64,000 bases of DNA, from NCBI GenBank assembly GCA_028386065.3, contig JAKUCV010005580.1, positions 46,068 through 110,067 of the forward strand, in the 5' to 3' direction. This stretch comes from Turnera subulata (Eukaryota; Streptophyta; Magnoliopsida; Malpighiales; Passifloraceae). A program made the position numbers and the translations under genes. Every line of letters begins with the position of its first letter. Within the stretch, counting starts at the first letter, position 1. Under the pieces are notes generated by a model. That model ran no database searches, was not told the DNA's origin, and was given only the letters and a program-made list of their open reading frames with translations. Positions 21,900-33,372 of the stretch are shown here, in pieces.

Positions 21900-22130
21900 A
21901 GTACCTACACCCGCAATGGACAGTTCATGACCATTGCCAACCTGAACCGTATCTGGACCAGGATACTATATTGTTGGAGAAGCTGCAGATCCGAAGTCAC
22001 ATGGTGACTAGCACCCATATCAGGAAACCACTGATCGGCAGAATAAGAAGAATAGGACTGAGAAATCGTGTTGGTTGTGGCTGTAGAGTGGCGTTGATAA
22101 CAAGTCTGTGCATATGGCCCCATTTATTAC
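21900..22130 (-). pseudogene. pol: Copia protease region
   Basis: The minus-strand frame contains QWFPDMGASHHVTSDL. The aspartic protease motif D-T/S-G-A-S is altered to DMGAS, and the following H-V-T is typical of copia. The protease releases the polyprotein domains. Upstream, a glycine-rich knuckle region is disrupted. Confidence 0.7.
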
Positions 22131-22272
22131 AGATTTGACATCTCGGGCGATTGGATTCCTGAGGATGAAAGTTCTGATTATCATAGTATTGTGGAGAATA
22201 GCCACGGCCCCTACGACCACCATGGCCTCCCCAGCCACGACCACCACGAGGAGAGGGAGAAAAAGGCTGCTT

Positions 22273-23073
22273 CTAAGCCACATGGACCGAGGGTCCTACA
22301 GCAGGCTTCGGGTCTTTTGGTGGATCAGAGGAGGCAGTGGAATCAAGAGCAAGGGACTTCAAAGGATCGGTATGGAGGAACTCAAAACTCATGAGTGCAC
22401 CGTGCAATTCAGCAAAAGAAAGAGGTTCTACTCGTGCAGTAATAGTTGTAGCAAAAGTTTTAAGTTGGGACTGTAATCCCCGAATCAGAATTATCCGAAA
22501 ATCAGTGGGCTGCATAGCTTGTCCACTAGCAGCAAGCTCATCAGAAAGCCTTTTTCCCGATTGAGATATTGCAAGACAGGTTCTTCAGGGTGTTAGGAGA
22601 TCTACTGCAAGGCAGAATGTATGGCCATCCACCGGGCTTGGTTTGAGGATGCAATAGAAGTCTCTAAAGCATCCCAGATGTCTTTGGAAGTGCGCTTGCC
22701 AACAACCGTGGGAAATACCTCAACAGCGAGAGAAGCTGTAATACAACTCAGGATGGCTTGATCCTATTGGATCCATCGGCCATAATCCGGATTGACTTGA
22801 AGGGCACCTACAGAATCGAGAACAGTGGGAGAAGTATAGGGAAAATTACCTGTCACACAACCAAGAACACCCTGACCAGCCAGGTACGGCTCAATCTGAG
22901 CAAGCCAAAAAACATAATTGTGGTGAGAAAGTTTGATTGAATTGCTTTGATGAGAATTGGCCAAGGGTTGCACCGAGAATGCAGGTTGAATAACAGACGC
23001 AGGTTGGATGGTTTACTTGAGAACCAGAGCCTATGTTAACAGAGCCAGCAGAAGGAGAACCGATGGTAGACAT
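22273..23073 (-). pseudogene. gag: Copia gag (short-LTR element)
   Basis: A start codon at 23073 (MSTIGSPSAGS) is followed by a frameshift and then SIKLSHHNYVFWLAQIEPYL, GQGVLGCVTGNFP and GALQVNPDYGRWIQ (22764-22973). A further stretch to 22273 reads LRIILIRGLQSQL-like and SFAELHGALMSFE. The order and motifs are those of a copia gag related to, but distinct from, the one at 19556-20044. Multiple frame breaks. Confidence 0.7.
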
Positions 23074-23128
23074 GTAAGAGCAGAAAGGAAAAGAAAAGTT
23101 TTAGGTTTTGTGAGAAAGGCGGTTAAGC

Positions 23129-23145
23129 AATTAGCTCCGCTACCA
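23129..23145 (-). other. Primer-binding site of short-LTR copia
   Basis: On the minus strand TGGTAGCGGAGCTAATT follows the LTR end (TTTTACA) directly. It is the same variant site as in the SIRE-like element. Confidence 0.7.
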
Positions 23146-23339
23146 TGTAAAAGTGCTACCCAATAGATAACAGTGATATTGAAAAGCTTGACAATTTGCA
23201 CAGCCGCTTGATGTTATTTAACACTTGTCTAGTGAGTGTTACATACATTTCAGGAATATACCTATACTAGAACACTGTTACATATGGAATACAAAGTGAT
23301 AAGACTACTATACACGATTGTGTTTATCATATACCAACA
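23146..23339 (-). repeat. 5' LTR of short-LTR copia (194 bp)
   Basis: TGTAAAAGTG...ATACCAACA, adjoining the primer-binding site on its left. It is much shorter than the other copia LTRs here. Confidence 0.75.
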
Positions 23340-24790
23340 AGTACTTTGTGCATTGAAAATTGTTGTGTAGAGAGCCACTAACCAAAACAGCCAAAGAAGA
23401 AGACTATAGACCCGAACGGATCCGTATCATCCATTTTTTTTCCAAATCCCAAACTTTGCTTGACGACAAATAAATATTCCCAAGAAACAGAAACGTAGGA
23501 CTTGAGAAAATTTATCTTCTTAATGATTGCTTGCCTACTAGACACCTTTAAAGAATGCACCACCTCAGAAGCTAGCAGTGCCCAGTCCAAAAATATTACG
23601 TCCGACAATAAAAGCCGATTGGTTGGGCTAATAAAGGAGTTCATGACTGGTTTAATTCATTGTACTAAGATCTTTGAGACAATCTTATACAACTCAATAA
23701 TCAAAGTTACAGGCCTGAAATCATTTAGGCTTCGACACCATCTTTCTTAGGAATTAAGGTGATATAAGAACAATTTGTTGCCTTAGGATGGTGACCTGTC
23801 TCAAAGAAATAGCTAACTAGATCAAATAAATCCTCCTGTAAAAAATGCTAGCACCCGCCGTGTCCTGAGACTTTAGAACTATCACAATCCCACGCAGCAG
23901 CCTTAACCTCTCCTTGTAATACTGGCCTCTCAAAAAAAACCAGTAGCAGTACTATCAATAGACTTGAACTCCAGCCGCCCCAATTTAGGTCTAATGCAAT
24001 CACCACTTGAGAAGAAACGTACCAGTACCTGTGCCTTTATCTCTTAGATCAGTGATAGAATAACCATTAACTACAGTAGATGAGATCCTCATCGTTCTTC
24101 CCCTACAACTTGCCAGCACATGAAAAAATTTGATGTTTTTATCACTTAATTTACGCCAGTTCACTTGTGATTTTTACCGCCATAGACTCTCTTTTTCTTG
24201 CTTTCAAGTGATAATTTTTCCCTACCTTGTGCCAGCTTCTCCGTATATCCCAACCACCTGTGCCTTTTTCTTGCTTTCAAATGCCAATAAATCACGATTT
24301 TGGCTTATCAATTGTACATCATCCACTTTCTGTCGGAGGGACAAAATTTCTTTATCCACATGTCAAAAAAACATTACGATTCCAATTTGTAGGAACAAAT
24401 AGTAGCTGGCTTAGTTTTTTCAAAAGACAACGTTTACTAGGAATTTGCACCTCAGTCTCCTTCGTCCAGAACCCTTGGAGCATATCATCGAAGTTAGGCA
24501 AAGTCCACTAGTAAGAAAGAAATCTGAAGGGTTTAAACCCCCAGTTAATAGAGTTTTGTGAAAACACTAATGGCCAATGATCCAAGTTCCCTTGCTATCC
24601 GATTTCAAAGACAAAAAGGAAACAACATAGTCCATTCAGCCTCTGCCGCAGCACGATCAATTTAACCGGCAGTAAAACTGTGTCAACTAAGGCAATTTAG
24701 GCGATCAATCAAACAACATAACATAAAGGTAGTTGTAGTCTTATAGACAGACAATGGCAAAATCCTTGAAAATCTGAAACCTATCTAACC
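23340..24790 (-). pseudogene. L1 ORF2: endonuclease end and RT N-terminal half
   Basis: Minus-strand pieces in order: LIDRLNCLS near 24690 and GTWIIGH (= SDHWPL-type) near 24580, both from the end of the endonuclease domain; then VFSQNSINWGFKPFRF near 24530 in the linker. After that come NSFISPTNRLLL, LLASEVVHSLK, INFLKSYVSVSWEYL and SLGFGKKM (23378-23644), the fingers and start of the RT palm. The frame joins the piece at 20318 across the copia insertion as NAQSTIGLK..GDLLS. Many stops. Confidence 0.65.
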
Positions 24791-24877
24791 CACTTACATG
24801 GGGATATTACAAAACTTTAATGGTAGAGAGAGGCTCTGCACTTGAATTACAACTCGTCCACCAACTATAGTAGAGAG

Positions 24878-27391
24878 ATGGTTGCCCGTAATAGCCAACC
24901 CACCTCCCCCATGTCCGCAGGCCGGCTTTCTCGCCCGGCGCTGCCTGTACCTCGACCCTTCCAGTTTCCCCCATCGATTAGCCCTACCATACAATCCCGT
25001 TCAACTACCCCCCACCCCACTCATCACCCTCTCATCACTCACACTACTTTGCAACCTTTACAACACCGTCATCCTAACCAAGCACCTCTTTTCTTCTCTA
25101 ATGGGGTAGGAAATCAGTTCTATCTGCATTGGAGAATGACCAGCTTTTAAGCCTCTATATCGAGAATATCGCGACCGCATGGACAATATCTAATATCTTA
25201 TCAGCTCTGTCCAGTTTTGGCGAAATCATAGATGTATACATCCCCGGAAGAAGCTTTAAAGGTGGCAGAAGATACGTCTTTGTTAGATTCTAGAAAGTGC
25301 ACTTACAGCAACGAATCGTGGAAGCAATCTCTTTAGTGGCAGTTGCTTGTGGCACCCTTCGCGCCGCCCTGGCAAAAAATCGCACAAGAAAAAACCCTGC
25401 TCCACCAAGGGTCAATCCGTCTGCTCAAGCCTATGGAGTCTCCACTAGCAAATCCTTTGCTCAGGCAGTCAAAGATCCCGATATTACCACAAAGGACAAA
25501 GGTAAAGGCCTCTCTAATATCGTCTTTTACCCTCCGGAGGAGACCTCAAAGTGGCTATCCCGCTGTATCTTTGGTGTTTTGCTTAAACCAATGGAGAGAT
25601 CAGAACTTCAAAGAGTCTTCCTTTCTAAGGGTCTCAAAGAGTTCACTGCCAGCGAGATTGGTAGCGAATCAATCCCCGGAAGAAGCTTTAAAGGTGGTAG
25701 AAGATACGGCTTTGTTAGATTCTAGAAAGGGCACTTACAGCAGCGAATCGTGGAAGCAATCTCTTCAGTGGCAGTTGCTTGGGGCACCCTTCGTGCCGCC
25801 CTGGCAAAAAATCGCACAAGAAAAAACCCTGCTCCACCAAGGGTCTGCTCAGGCCTATGAAGTCTCCACTGGCAAATCCTTTGCTCAGGCAGTCAAAGAC
25901 CCCGATATTACCACAAAGGACAAAGGTAAAGGCGTCTCTAATATCGTTTTTTACCCTCCGGAGGAGACCTCGAAGTGGCTATCCCGTTGTATCTTTGGTG
26001 TTTTGCTTAAACCAATGGAGAGATCAGATCTTCAAAGAGTCTTCCTTTCTAAGGGTCTCAAAGAGTTCACTGTCAGCGAGATTGGTGGGGAATCAGTCCT
26101 TATTCATGCACCGTCAGTGGAAATTCGAGAACAGTTTTTATCTCATCTACCGATTTGGATCGATGACTTCTTTCAGCTGTGTCATACTCGAAAGCAAGAG
26201 GGATGCGCTCGTAATAGAAAATGCTGGATTAAACTGCAAGGTGTCCCCTTACAGGTGTGGTGCCATGAATTCTTTGTCAGTATTTGCAATAGATTAGGTG
26301 CTTTGCTTAAGTTAGCAGACATCACAGAATTGAGGATGAACTTAGAATTTGCCTTTGTGCATGTTCTAACAACTATCAAGGAACCAATTTTGTGGGAGTC
26401 ATCCGTTGAAATCAATGGCCAGAAAAGCTCAGTCATTTGCTCTGAAATCCCAGAATCCACTATTCCAAATGTGGACGCCTCCTTCAACAATCAGTCAATG
26501 ATCAGATTTCACTTAAGCAAGACCTCGCCGCCACCAGTCCTAGGGCCAAGAATAGCAGAGCTGATGACGAAGAAGTCCAAGCGTCACACCCCAATGGGTC
26601 GCACCCATTCAACCTCATGGGGATAATACAAAACTTTAATGCTCCAGCCATCCCCCAGGAACAGTCATGCAACAAAGGAATTATCTATTTCCAAGAGCAA
26701 GAGCCACGTGAGTAGTCGATGCAGAGTGAGTGGGAATTCAAAAGCCATCTCATACAGGGTACCTCACGGTTCAAAAAACGGCGCCCTGTCCTCTTCTTTC
26801 AAAGTGTTCTCGTCAAACGAAGAGCCTGGAAGATTTTATTCCTCTGAAGTCAGCGAATGCTCCAACAACAACAAACAGGTGGGACCTAATGATAGACTGA
26901 TTGATGAAGGTTCTAGACATATCCTCCCTCTCTCTGCCAGTCATCAGGGCCCTCTCTTTGTGCTTGTCATTGGGGGTCTCATTACCCCTAGCACACTTCC
27001 AGTCAGCCCACGTAGTATTAATTCCTCCAACCAAGGCCTTTCAAGTCTCATTGAGCAAAAGATCATGCTAGCCCTACGGACAAGGAAAATCACAAAGCAG
27101 ATAAAGTTTAAAACTTTCAACAGACTCACTAGTAGTATTATTTCAACTGACTCCCTTGATGATTCTGGAATTAGGCAGGTGAATAGAAGGCCATTATCTC
27201 AAGATTGGGAGAAGGAGTCCCAAGCGGAAGCAGTGTTGCTTGACTTCGATGCCGAGGCTGAGCCCACATTGCAGGTGGGTAACTGCCTTGGGTGGGATAA
27301 TCAGAATAACGGAGATGAAGTTAGAGAAGCAATCCGATATCTGATTGTCAGAGAAGGGGAAGAGTGGAGCAAGTGTCAGGATGGTCAGTGA
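24878..27391 (+). pseudogene. L1 ORF1, RNA-binding protein
   Basis: ORF1 proteins coat LINE RNA. From the ATG at 24878 (MVARNSQPTSPMSAGRL) a Pro/Ser/His-rich leader leads, after a frameshift near 25120, into an RRM-like domain: LLSLYIENIATAWT (RNP2) and GRRYVFVRF (RNP1, about 25270). A 432-bp tandem duplication follows (25241-25672 and 25673-26104). Then comes a long conserved stretch, WLSRCIFGVLLKPMERSDL through LPIWIDDFF, CWIKLQGVPLQVWCHEFF and ICNRLGALLKLADIT (about 25970-26330), similar to DUF4283-type plant ORF1 proteins. The tail (26639-27391) is low-similarity. A TAG after VRF in both duplicates and a TAA before 26639 break it. Confidence 0.7.
25241..26104 (+). repeat. 432-bp tandem duplication in L1 ORF1
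   Basis: Two direct copies begin at TCCCCGGAAG (25241 and 25673) with a period of 432 bp (144 codons), so frame is kept. Both include the TAG after the RNP1 motif. Confidence 0.85.
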
Positions 27392-27430
27392 TCACTCTTG
27401 TCAAGTGTTTGTGGGTGTTGTAGTTTTAAT

Positions 27431-27795
27431 ATGTTTAGTCTAATCTCTTGGAACATCAGGGGTCTCGGGTCGCTTTTTAAAAACAAACACCTGAGAGAAT
27501 TGATTAATAATAATGACGCTAAAATAGTGTTCTTGTGTGAGACTAAGTTCCAAAACATCGACTTGCACTTCTGTTCAAGAATTTGGAATATTGCCTCTCT
27601 AGAATTTAGGGCAGTAGACGCAAATGGATCTTCGGGTGGGCTACTTCTCCTTTGGGATGGGCAGCATTTCAAGATTGATCAATGTCGGGTAAACAAAAAT
27701 TGGATCCTAGTGGATGGTTTTTTTGAGAACATGAATGATAAGATGAGCATTTGTTGCGTTTATGGTAGTGACAGAGTTGAGGAGCGGCTATTCTC
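27431..27795 (+). pseudogene. L1 ORF2 endonuclease, N-terminal part
   Basis: The ATG at 27431 begins MFSLISWNIRGLG, the opening of an apurinic-type (EEP) endonuclease. It continues through IVFLCETKFQN (catalytic glutamate), FRAVDANGSSGGLLLLW and KNWILVDGFF. It diverges at about 27795 after CCVYGSD and no longer matches. This enzyme nicks target DNA for target-primed reverse transcription. The start lies 40 bp after the ORF1 stop, a normal L1 spacing. Confidence 0.8.
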
Positions 27796-28086
27796 GATTG
27801 TACAGTCCCATACCCGTATCATTATAAAATCGCTTCAACTGTGCAGTCCCATCCCTATACAGTCTCAGGATCTCTCCTATTTCGGTGTGGATTCGGTTCA
27901 TTCGTGTGTTCCTCCGTCTAGAAGCCTGCCAGAAGCCACTCTTTGTCCATGCTCATCCCGGCACTGGCGTACACTTCCTGCCCTCATAGACCCCGAATGT
28001 CACAGGCCCACCAGCTTTCGCTAGGTTCGTCCCCGAGCCCTGCACCATACTAGAGGAGTCCTGGAGCTCCGTTACCAACTGTAACG
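27796..28086. other. Unrecognised fragment ending in a PBS-like site
   Basis: About 290 bp with no clear protein similarity. On the minus strand its right end reads TTGGTAACGGAGCTCC, another relative of the copia primer-binding sites, so it may be the leader of a lost copia element. Confidence 0.35.
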
Positions 28087-29340
28087 TCCTGTTGTTTCAT
28101 TCCTTATATTTTTAATCTTCGATTCGTTTATCGTCAATAACTTTTAGAAAGTCATACAATATAAGAAAAAATACTAACTACTAACAACTCATTCAAATTT
28201 GGTGCTTGAAATTTTAGTCTAATCAAACTGAATAGTTAAAAAATTAATTATGTTGTATTTATAGTGAAAAATTAAAAAAAAAATTCCAACGGAATTGCTC
28301 AATGCTCCAAAGGCATAGTATTATAATTTTAAAAATTTTTACGCAAAAATTTTCCTCTTGATTTATCAGTGCAAATTGTCTCATCATTACTGTCAAATAA
28401 AAAAATGTAGCTGTGATTGGAGTTTCCTTTGGATTGGAAAAGTGGAGACGGATAATCATATGTTATTTTTATTTTGTATATTTTTCATGTGGAAATTCTT
28501 TTACGACGTTGTTTCTAATTCTTGTTGCTCTAATTCAGTTTTTCTGCCATCCATTAATTACAGTTTGCTCTTCATGAAAATTTTACTTTTATTTGGTGGA
28601 AATGAAAATTTTATTTTGCTTTGTGTTATCCCAGTGCCTACATGTTTGGATAAATGGGCATCCTCTAAGTGGAGTAGAAGGTTTGTGGTGTACAGTTATC
28701 TTGTTTCTCGGAAGCTTTAATTTCTTATTTTCTGTGTAGTGGATTGAAGAATAAAAATCTGAACAACGAATTATGAAATCACTTGAGAAAAATTAGTAAG
28801 GAATGATGAGTAGGATTGAATTTGAATGGGAGGGCTTCAAAAGGTTAACTGGCGAAAGATCAAGGGAGAAAATTAAGGAGATATAAACGTAGAGGATAAA
28901 AATAAAGGAGAGATTATAGTAATACTATTATTTTTGGGTAATACACAATTGTTTTGTTAATATTATAGTATTACTGATTTCAAGTGAAGCGCTAAAGAAG
29001 TGATTAAAGTGTTGTTGAAATTACTGCGTAATCGGTCCTGCATTGATTGAATTGGGAGTAAGATGAAATGAAGACTGATTGAAATAAAAAGACCAATCAA
29101 TTTCCCTACCCTACAGGAATTTGGGAAAGTTAACTATTGATATGTATCTCAGTTAAACTATTTTCCATTAGTGTTGAAGTGAAAATCCTAGAGGAGGGAT
29201 TATCAGTAGGGGACTTTGCACAAATTATTGAATCACAATACTTAATTAACCTCCATTATCAGTGGGAGTGGATTAGCATAGCTTGCCAGAAATGAATGGA
29301 GGCATGGAATATGGGGCATGCAGGGTTGACGTACATATGC

Positions 29341-29350
29341 CTATAAATTA
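29341..29350 (+). promoter_or_regulatory. TATA box of cysteine-rich gene B
   Basis: CTATAAATTA in the same conserved context as in copy A, about 110 bp before the ATG. Confidence 0.65.
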
Positions 29351-30470
29351 TGGGTCTAGGATTCAGGCTGAAAACACACAGAGTTGTTGAGCTGGGGATT
29401 ACTAACAAATGGAGATTACATACAACAGTATTGATTGTTGATTGGAGAGGAGAGGAGGATGAGGAGTTTAGAGATGAGAAAGAAAGAAATGAGTAGGGGA
29501 TTGATAGGGGTGATGATGATAAGTTTGATGTTTGTGTTGCAGGTATCAGGGCAAGCAAATCCTGCCACACCCATACAGGCAGCAACAATCCCCCCGGTAA
29601 CATTACCTCAAGCTCCCCCACAACAAATTTTACCACCTCCGGATAATGGAGCAATAACCCAACGTCAACCTCAACCTCAACCTCAACTCCAACCCCAACC
29701 CCATCCCACCTTGCCTCCACCAGATAATGGACTCCTACCCCAGTAGCCCATTCAACCCGAATTGCCTTTGCCTATCGGGATCCCCGGCGGCAATCCTTTC
29801 AAGTTGGCAGCATGCTTTAAGCAGTGTAGACCTCAATGCAGAATGGGAGTTGGTGTGGGTGGTGGTGCTGCTGGTCGTGGTCGTGGTCGTGCAGGCTTTG
29901 GGCGAATGACTTGTTTGCCTGGTTGCATGCTCAAATGCATGGTCCGACCTTCTCCCCTCTCACTCCATGACATTGAATGCACCCAAAACTGTGCAGACTC
30001 CAAGTTCCCCAATTTTTTCCAAGGTCATTTGGCCTCCCAGTTTGTCCCTCACTTTAATTTTGGCCCCCTAGTTATTAAACTAGTGATTTTGTACAGTAAT
30101 TTGTCATCATCTCTTAGTTTTGGCCCCTGAATCAGTTCACCAATTATATAATGACACATGTCATGATTTTAGTAAAAGAAAGAAACCAATACACTCACCC
30201 ACACCCAAGCAAATAAAATTAATATTGATCCCAGAAAGAAATATTGTTTGGTTATATTACATAATACATACAAAGTATAAAAAAGATTAGTAGATTAAGA
30301 AGCAATATCTTCCCGGAACCCAAAAACAAGAACGACTTACTAATAAAAGCATAATGCCAATTAAGAGTAGAGAAAGACTTTTTCAATACCTTTTCTTTGT
30401 AGGTGGGATGAATTCAATCATCTATAGAGGCTTGATTAATATTGCTCCACATCTTGTTTTGTCAAAAACT

Positions 30471-31900
30471 TGAACGCTAATCTGCAAGTGCATAGATAGT
30501 TGTAGCAATCAAGGTCGTCCTCTGAGACCAGGTTAATTACTAATCGCTTAATAACTTGTGATCGTCTAAGCAAATAAAGATTGGTTTTTGAGTAAGAAAG
30601 TAAATAACTGAAATAATAAAAGATGGATTCCCAATATTCAAAAGTTGTCTAGGACTTTGGGGGCTCACTTGCCTATTCTTGACGCTTCACTTTAAAATCA
30701 TGCACAGATAGATCATGCAGCTAGCATGCATAAGCAGACTATGCAACTATAAATTGACCTTGCTCCTGAATTTCCTGAGTTCATTGAAAGATGAGTTGAA
30801 TAATGCAGAATAAATAACCCACTCTCGTGGCGAGACTTAAACCCTACTTAGCTATTTCAACTTCGTGTTCACTAGCGAAGAAATAACTAAGGTATTAATG
30901 CACAGTCAACCTAAGCAAATATTCTTCACTAGAAGGTCATCCTTCCTCAAGGCAAGTTTCTAGTGTTCAACCTATGCAATTCCAGTAGTCAATTGACGTT
31001 GTCACTTAACAATCTTCTACCTAGAATTTATACTATCTAATGGCCAGTTAAATAGCATAGTTAAGTGCCTTAGGAATGAATCAATGAACAATAGAATATT
31101 CAGGAATTAGAATCAATTTATTAAAACATATGCATCATAGAATAGACAAGCTACCTCCCCTAATTCCTAGACTTTAAAGACTTAGCTCAACATAGCAAGA
31201 GAGAAGAAAATACTCATGAATTTCATTACAGGCGTTGAACAAGTAGTTACAAGAATCAAACTTGAAGACAAACTTGAACTAAGCTCATAAGCTGAATTTC
31301 CTTCCTCTTCCTTGAAGAACTGATGAAGAACTCCTCTTGAATTTGAGAGAGAATGGAAGAATGAGAGAATGAGAGAGTGTGAAGTGTGTCCTTTCATCAT
31401 AGAATGCCTAGGTATTTATAGGCTAGGAAAGGATGGTTAGGATTTCTCTCTTTCGAATTCAAAACTAGGATCTAATCTAATTAAATTCAAAAACAAACCT
31501 TTTGAATTTAATTACATGGATAAATAACAAATAAATAATCCTAATTCAAATTCAAACAATATCTTCAAAATATCTTTGGAAGATAATCTTGGATAATGGA
31601 AATGTGAACTTCTGCACAGCTGAAAATGCTCCGCATAGGCAGGATGCGCATAAGAGGATAAATCCACATATTATCTTCAAATCTTATCCAGGATAATTAT
31701 TCATCTAATCTCCATCTTCTAGAATCTATCCAAATCTTTCAAATCCTTTCAATTTAAACCTGAAATCATCAAAAGCTAAAGGAAGAGTTTATTAAATCAA
31801 AACTAAATGAAAAACTAACTAAATAAATAATAATTTAATAAAACAAAGCCCAAATCTATAAACTAAAGGCCCAAAATGTGTGTATAATTCATAGACATCA
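30471..31900 (-). repeat. 3' LTR of Athila-type element
   Basis: Nearly identical to 41272-42701. It ends ACATCA next to the purine tract (CAAGTTTGGGGGTGT on the minus strand). The left boundary could be up to 8 bp further out, because CAAAAACT is shared by both flanks. Confidence 0.85.
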
Positions 31901-33372
31901 ACACCCCCAAACTTGAATCTTTGCTTGTCCCTAAGCAAAAATCATTGAAAATTAAGGACAAGGGTGAAAAGCCTCACTTCTTAAGTCAACTGAAACTGAA
32001 AATAGAAATGCACAGGATAGTCGTGCAAGTAGTAAAAGGGGTGCCAGCCCAACCTATTCCTCAAATCAGAAACATGTCAGTCCCAAAATCTAACGATGCA
32101 TAACCAGATAGATCATATTCCGCCTACTAACACCTGAAAAGATTATTTTGAGTTTTTTAAATAGAAAAACAAATCTCATAAGCAAAATCACTTTTCCAAT
32201 CTCCACTAATAAATAGGACACTTTTCAAATAGGATCAAAAGGACTTTGCGTCCGATTGTAATGGGGCTAGGTTAGGGCTAAAAAGAAAATGAAAAAGGCT
32301 AAACAAAAATGTCACTCAAGAAAAATTCATCATATCAGTGTATATGCTGGTAAACATCTTCAGGGATTGGCTCAAACTGCATAAGGAGGTTGTGCTCTGT
32401 TTATTAGGATAGGATGCATAGGGAAGTTATGCTGAGGTTTCTTCTTTTTGTTTGTTTGTTTTTTTTTTGAGTTTTTTTTTTTGTGAAAACCCTTTTTGGG
32501 GAGTGGGTTTTCATTTTGTTGCTTTTTTTCTTTTCATTTTCAGCTAAACTTCCCAAACTACCTTCATCTTTAAATGTCCATCCTAAAGCACAATAGACGG
32601 AAAATCATATAAGCGCGTTGTGCTTTGTGAGCCGATCGCCAGAAAAAATTTGACTAAAAAAATAATGAATTTTCTCAAAGTGACAAAAAGGGTTAGTTTA
32701 AAAAAAAAAATAAACGATAGCCAAGGTGGGCTCAATGGGCGTAAGGTAGCTGTGCGGGGTATGAAAGAAATATTGGCTATCGTGAAAAGGCCCAAAAATT
32801 TTTGACAATGGAAAAATAAAATAAAGGTTAGTAAGTGTTTATAGAAAAGTGAAGTAGGTGAAAGAAAGAAGTGCCTTTATCACATCCGTTTATCAAATGT
32901 CCTATGCCAAAGTTCGCCTTGATTGGTCCAGTGATTCTGTTCTAAGATTAAAGATAACGTCAAAAAGAGTTAGAAAAGCAGAGTTGTAATAGGCAGAACT
33001 AATCATATGGCTACGCGTTATTAAAGTTGTTTCCAACATGTATAAGGCAAAGGATGAGAAACAAATTAAGTTGGCACAGTTTGTTATTTTTTTTCAAAGT
33101 GACATATCCTGGCGCATCCATACTTCCTATTGTCAGCAAAATTCAAGAAGTGAGAAAGTAAAAGCCAAAAACTAAAGTTAGGGCCTAAATTATTTGAAAA
33201 TAAAAATGAAAATAAAAATGAAAAATGAAAAATTAAAATGAGGAAATTAGGATTAACATGCACCCCCAAACTTATTTTGGACAGTGTCCTCACTGACCAA
33301 GAATCTAAGAAATGAAAGCATAAAAATAAGATACGAAGAACCTGTTTGTGCCTACACAGTCTGGATGTGTAC
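31901..33372. other. Athila 3' non-coding region
   Basis: Between the LTR and the nested gypsy solo LTR. It includes T-rich runs (32450-32540) and two copies of the PPT-like CACCCCCAAACTT (31903 and 33260). No coding frame is convincing. Confidence 0.55.

Larger units (their letters stand above)
20319..23339 (-). mobile_element. Copia retrotransposon, short LTRs, RT deleted
   Basis: A minus-strand element inserted in the L1. The right LTR (23146-23339) is complete; the left LTR (20319-20418) is a 100-bp remnant. The interior carries gag, protease and integrase pieces, but the order ends in the Ser/Pro-rich hinge after integrase, and RT and RNase H are missing. The expected duplication AGTAC (23340-23344) is partly lost on the left together with the first bases of that LTR. 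Confidence 0.75.
18740..24790 (-). mobile_element. L1 LINE, 3' segment (EN C-terminus to RT), interrupted
   Basis: Three minus-strand pieces form one ORF2 when the insertions at 19279-20077 and 20319-23339 are set aside. 23340-24790 gives the endonuclease end (LIDRLN, then DHWPL) and the RT start. 20083-20318 gives GDLLSLFLFLLAAEGL and the catalytic LQFVDDTLFF. 18740-19273 gives GLNINFHKSGLVVV down to SPIW and SFWHDS. The joins are in frame across both insertions, which shows single ancestry. The 3' end is cut by the TRIM-like fragment. Confidence 0.75.
24840..27795 (+). mobile_element. L1 LINE, 5' segment (ORF1 and EN N-terminus)
   Basis: A plus-strand L1 fragment holding ORF1 and the first half of the ORF2 endonuclease. 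It abuts, head to head, the minus-strand L1 segment ending at 24790, which starts near the endonuclease C-terminus. The two together make one nearly complete L1 with its 5' part inverted. Confidence 0.65.
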
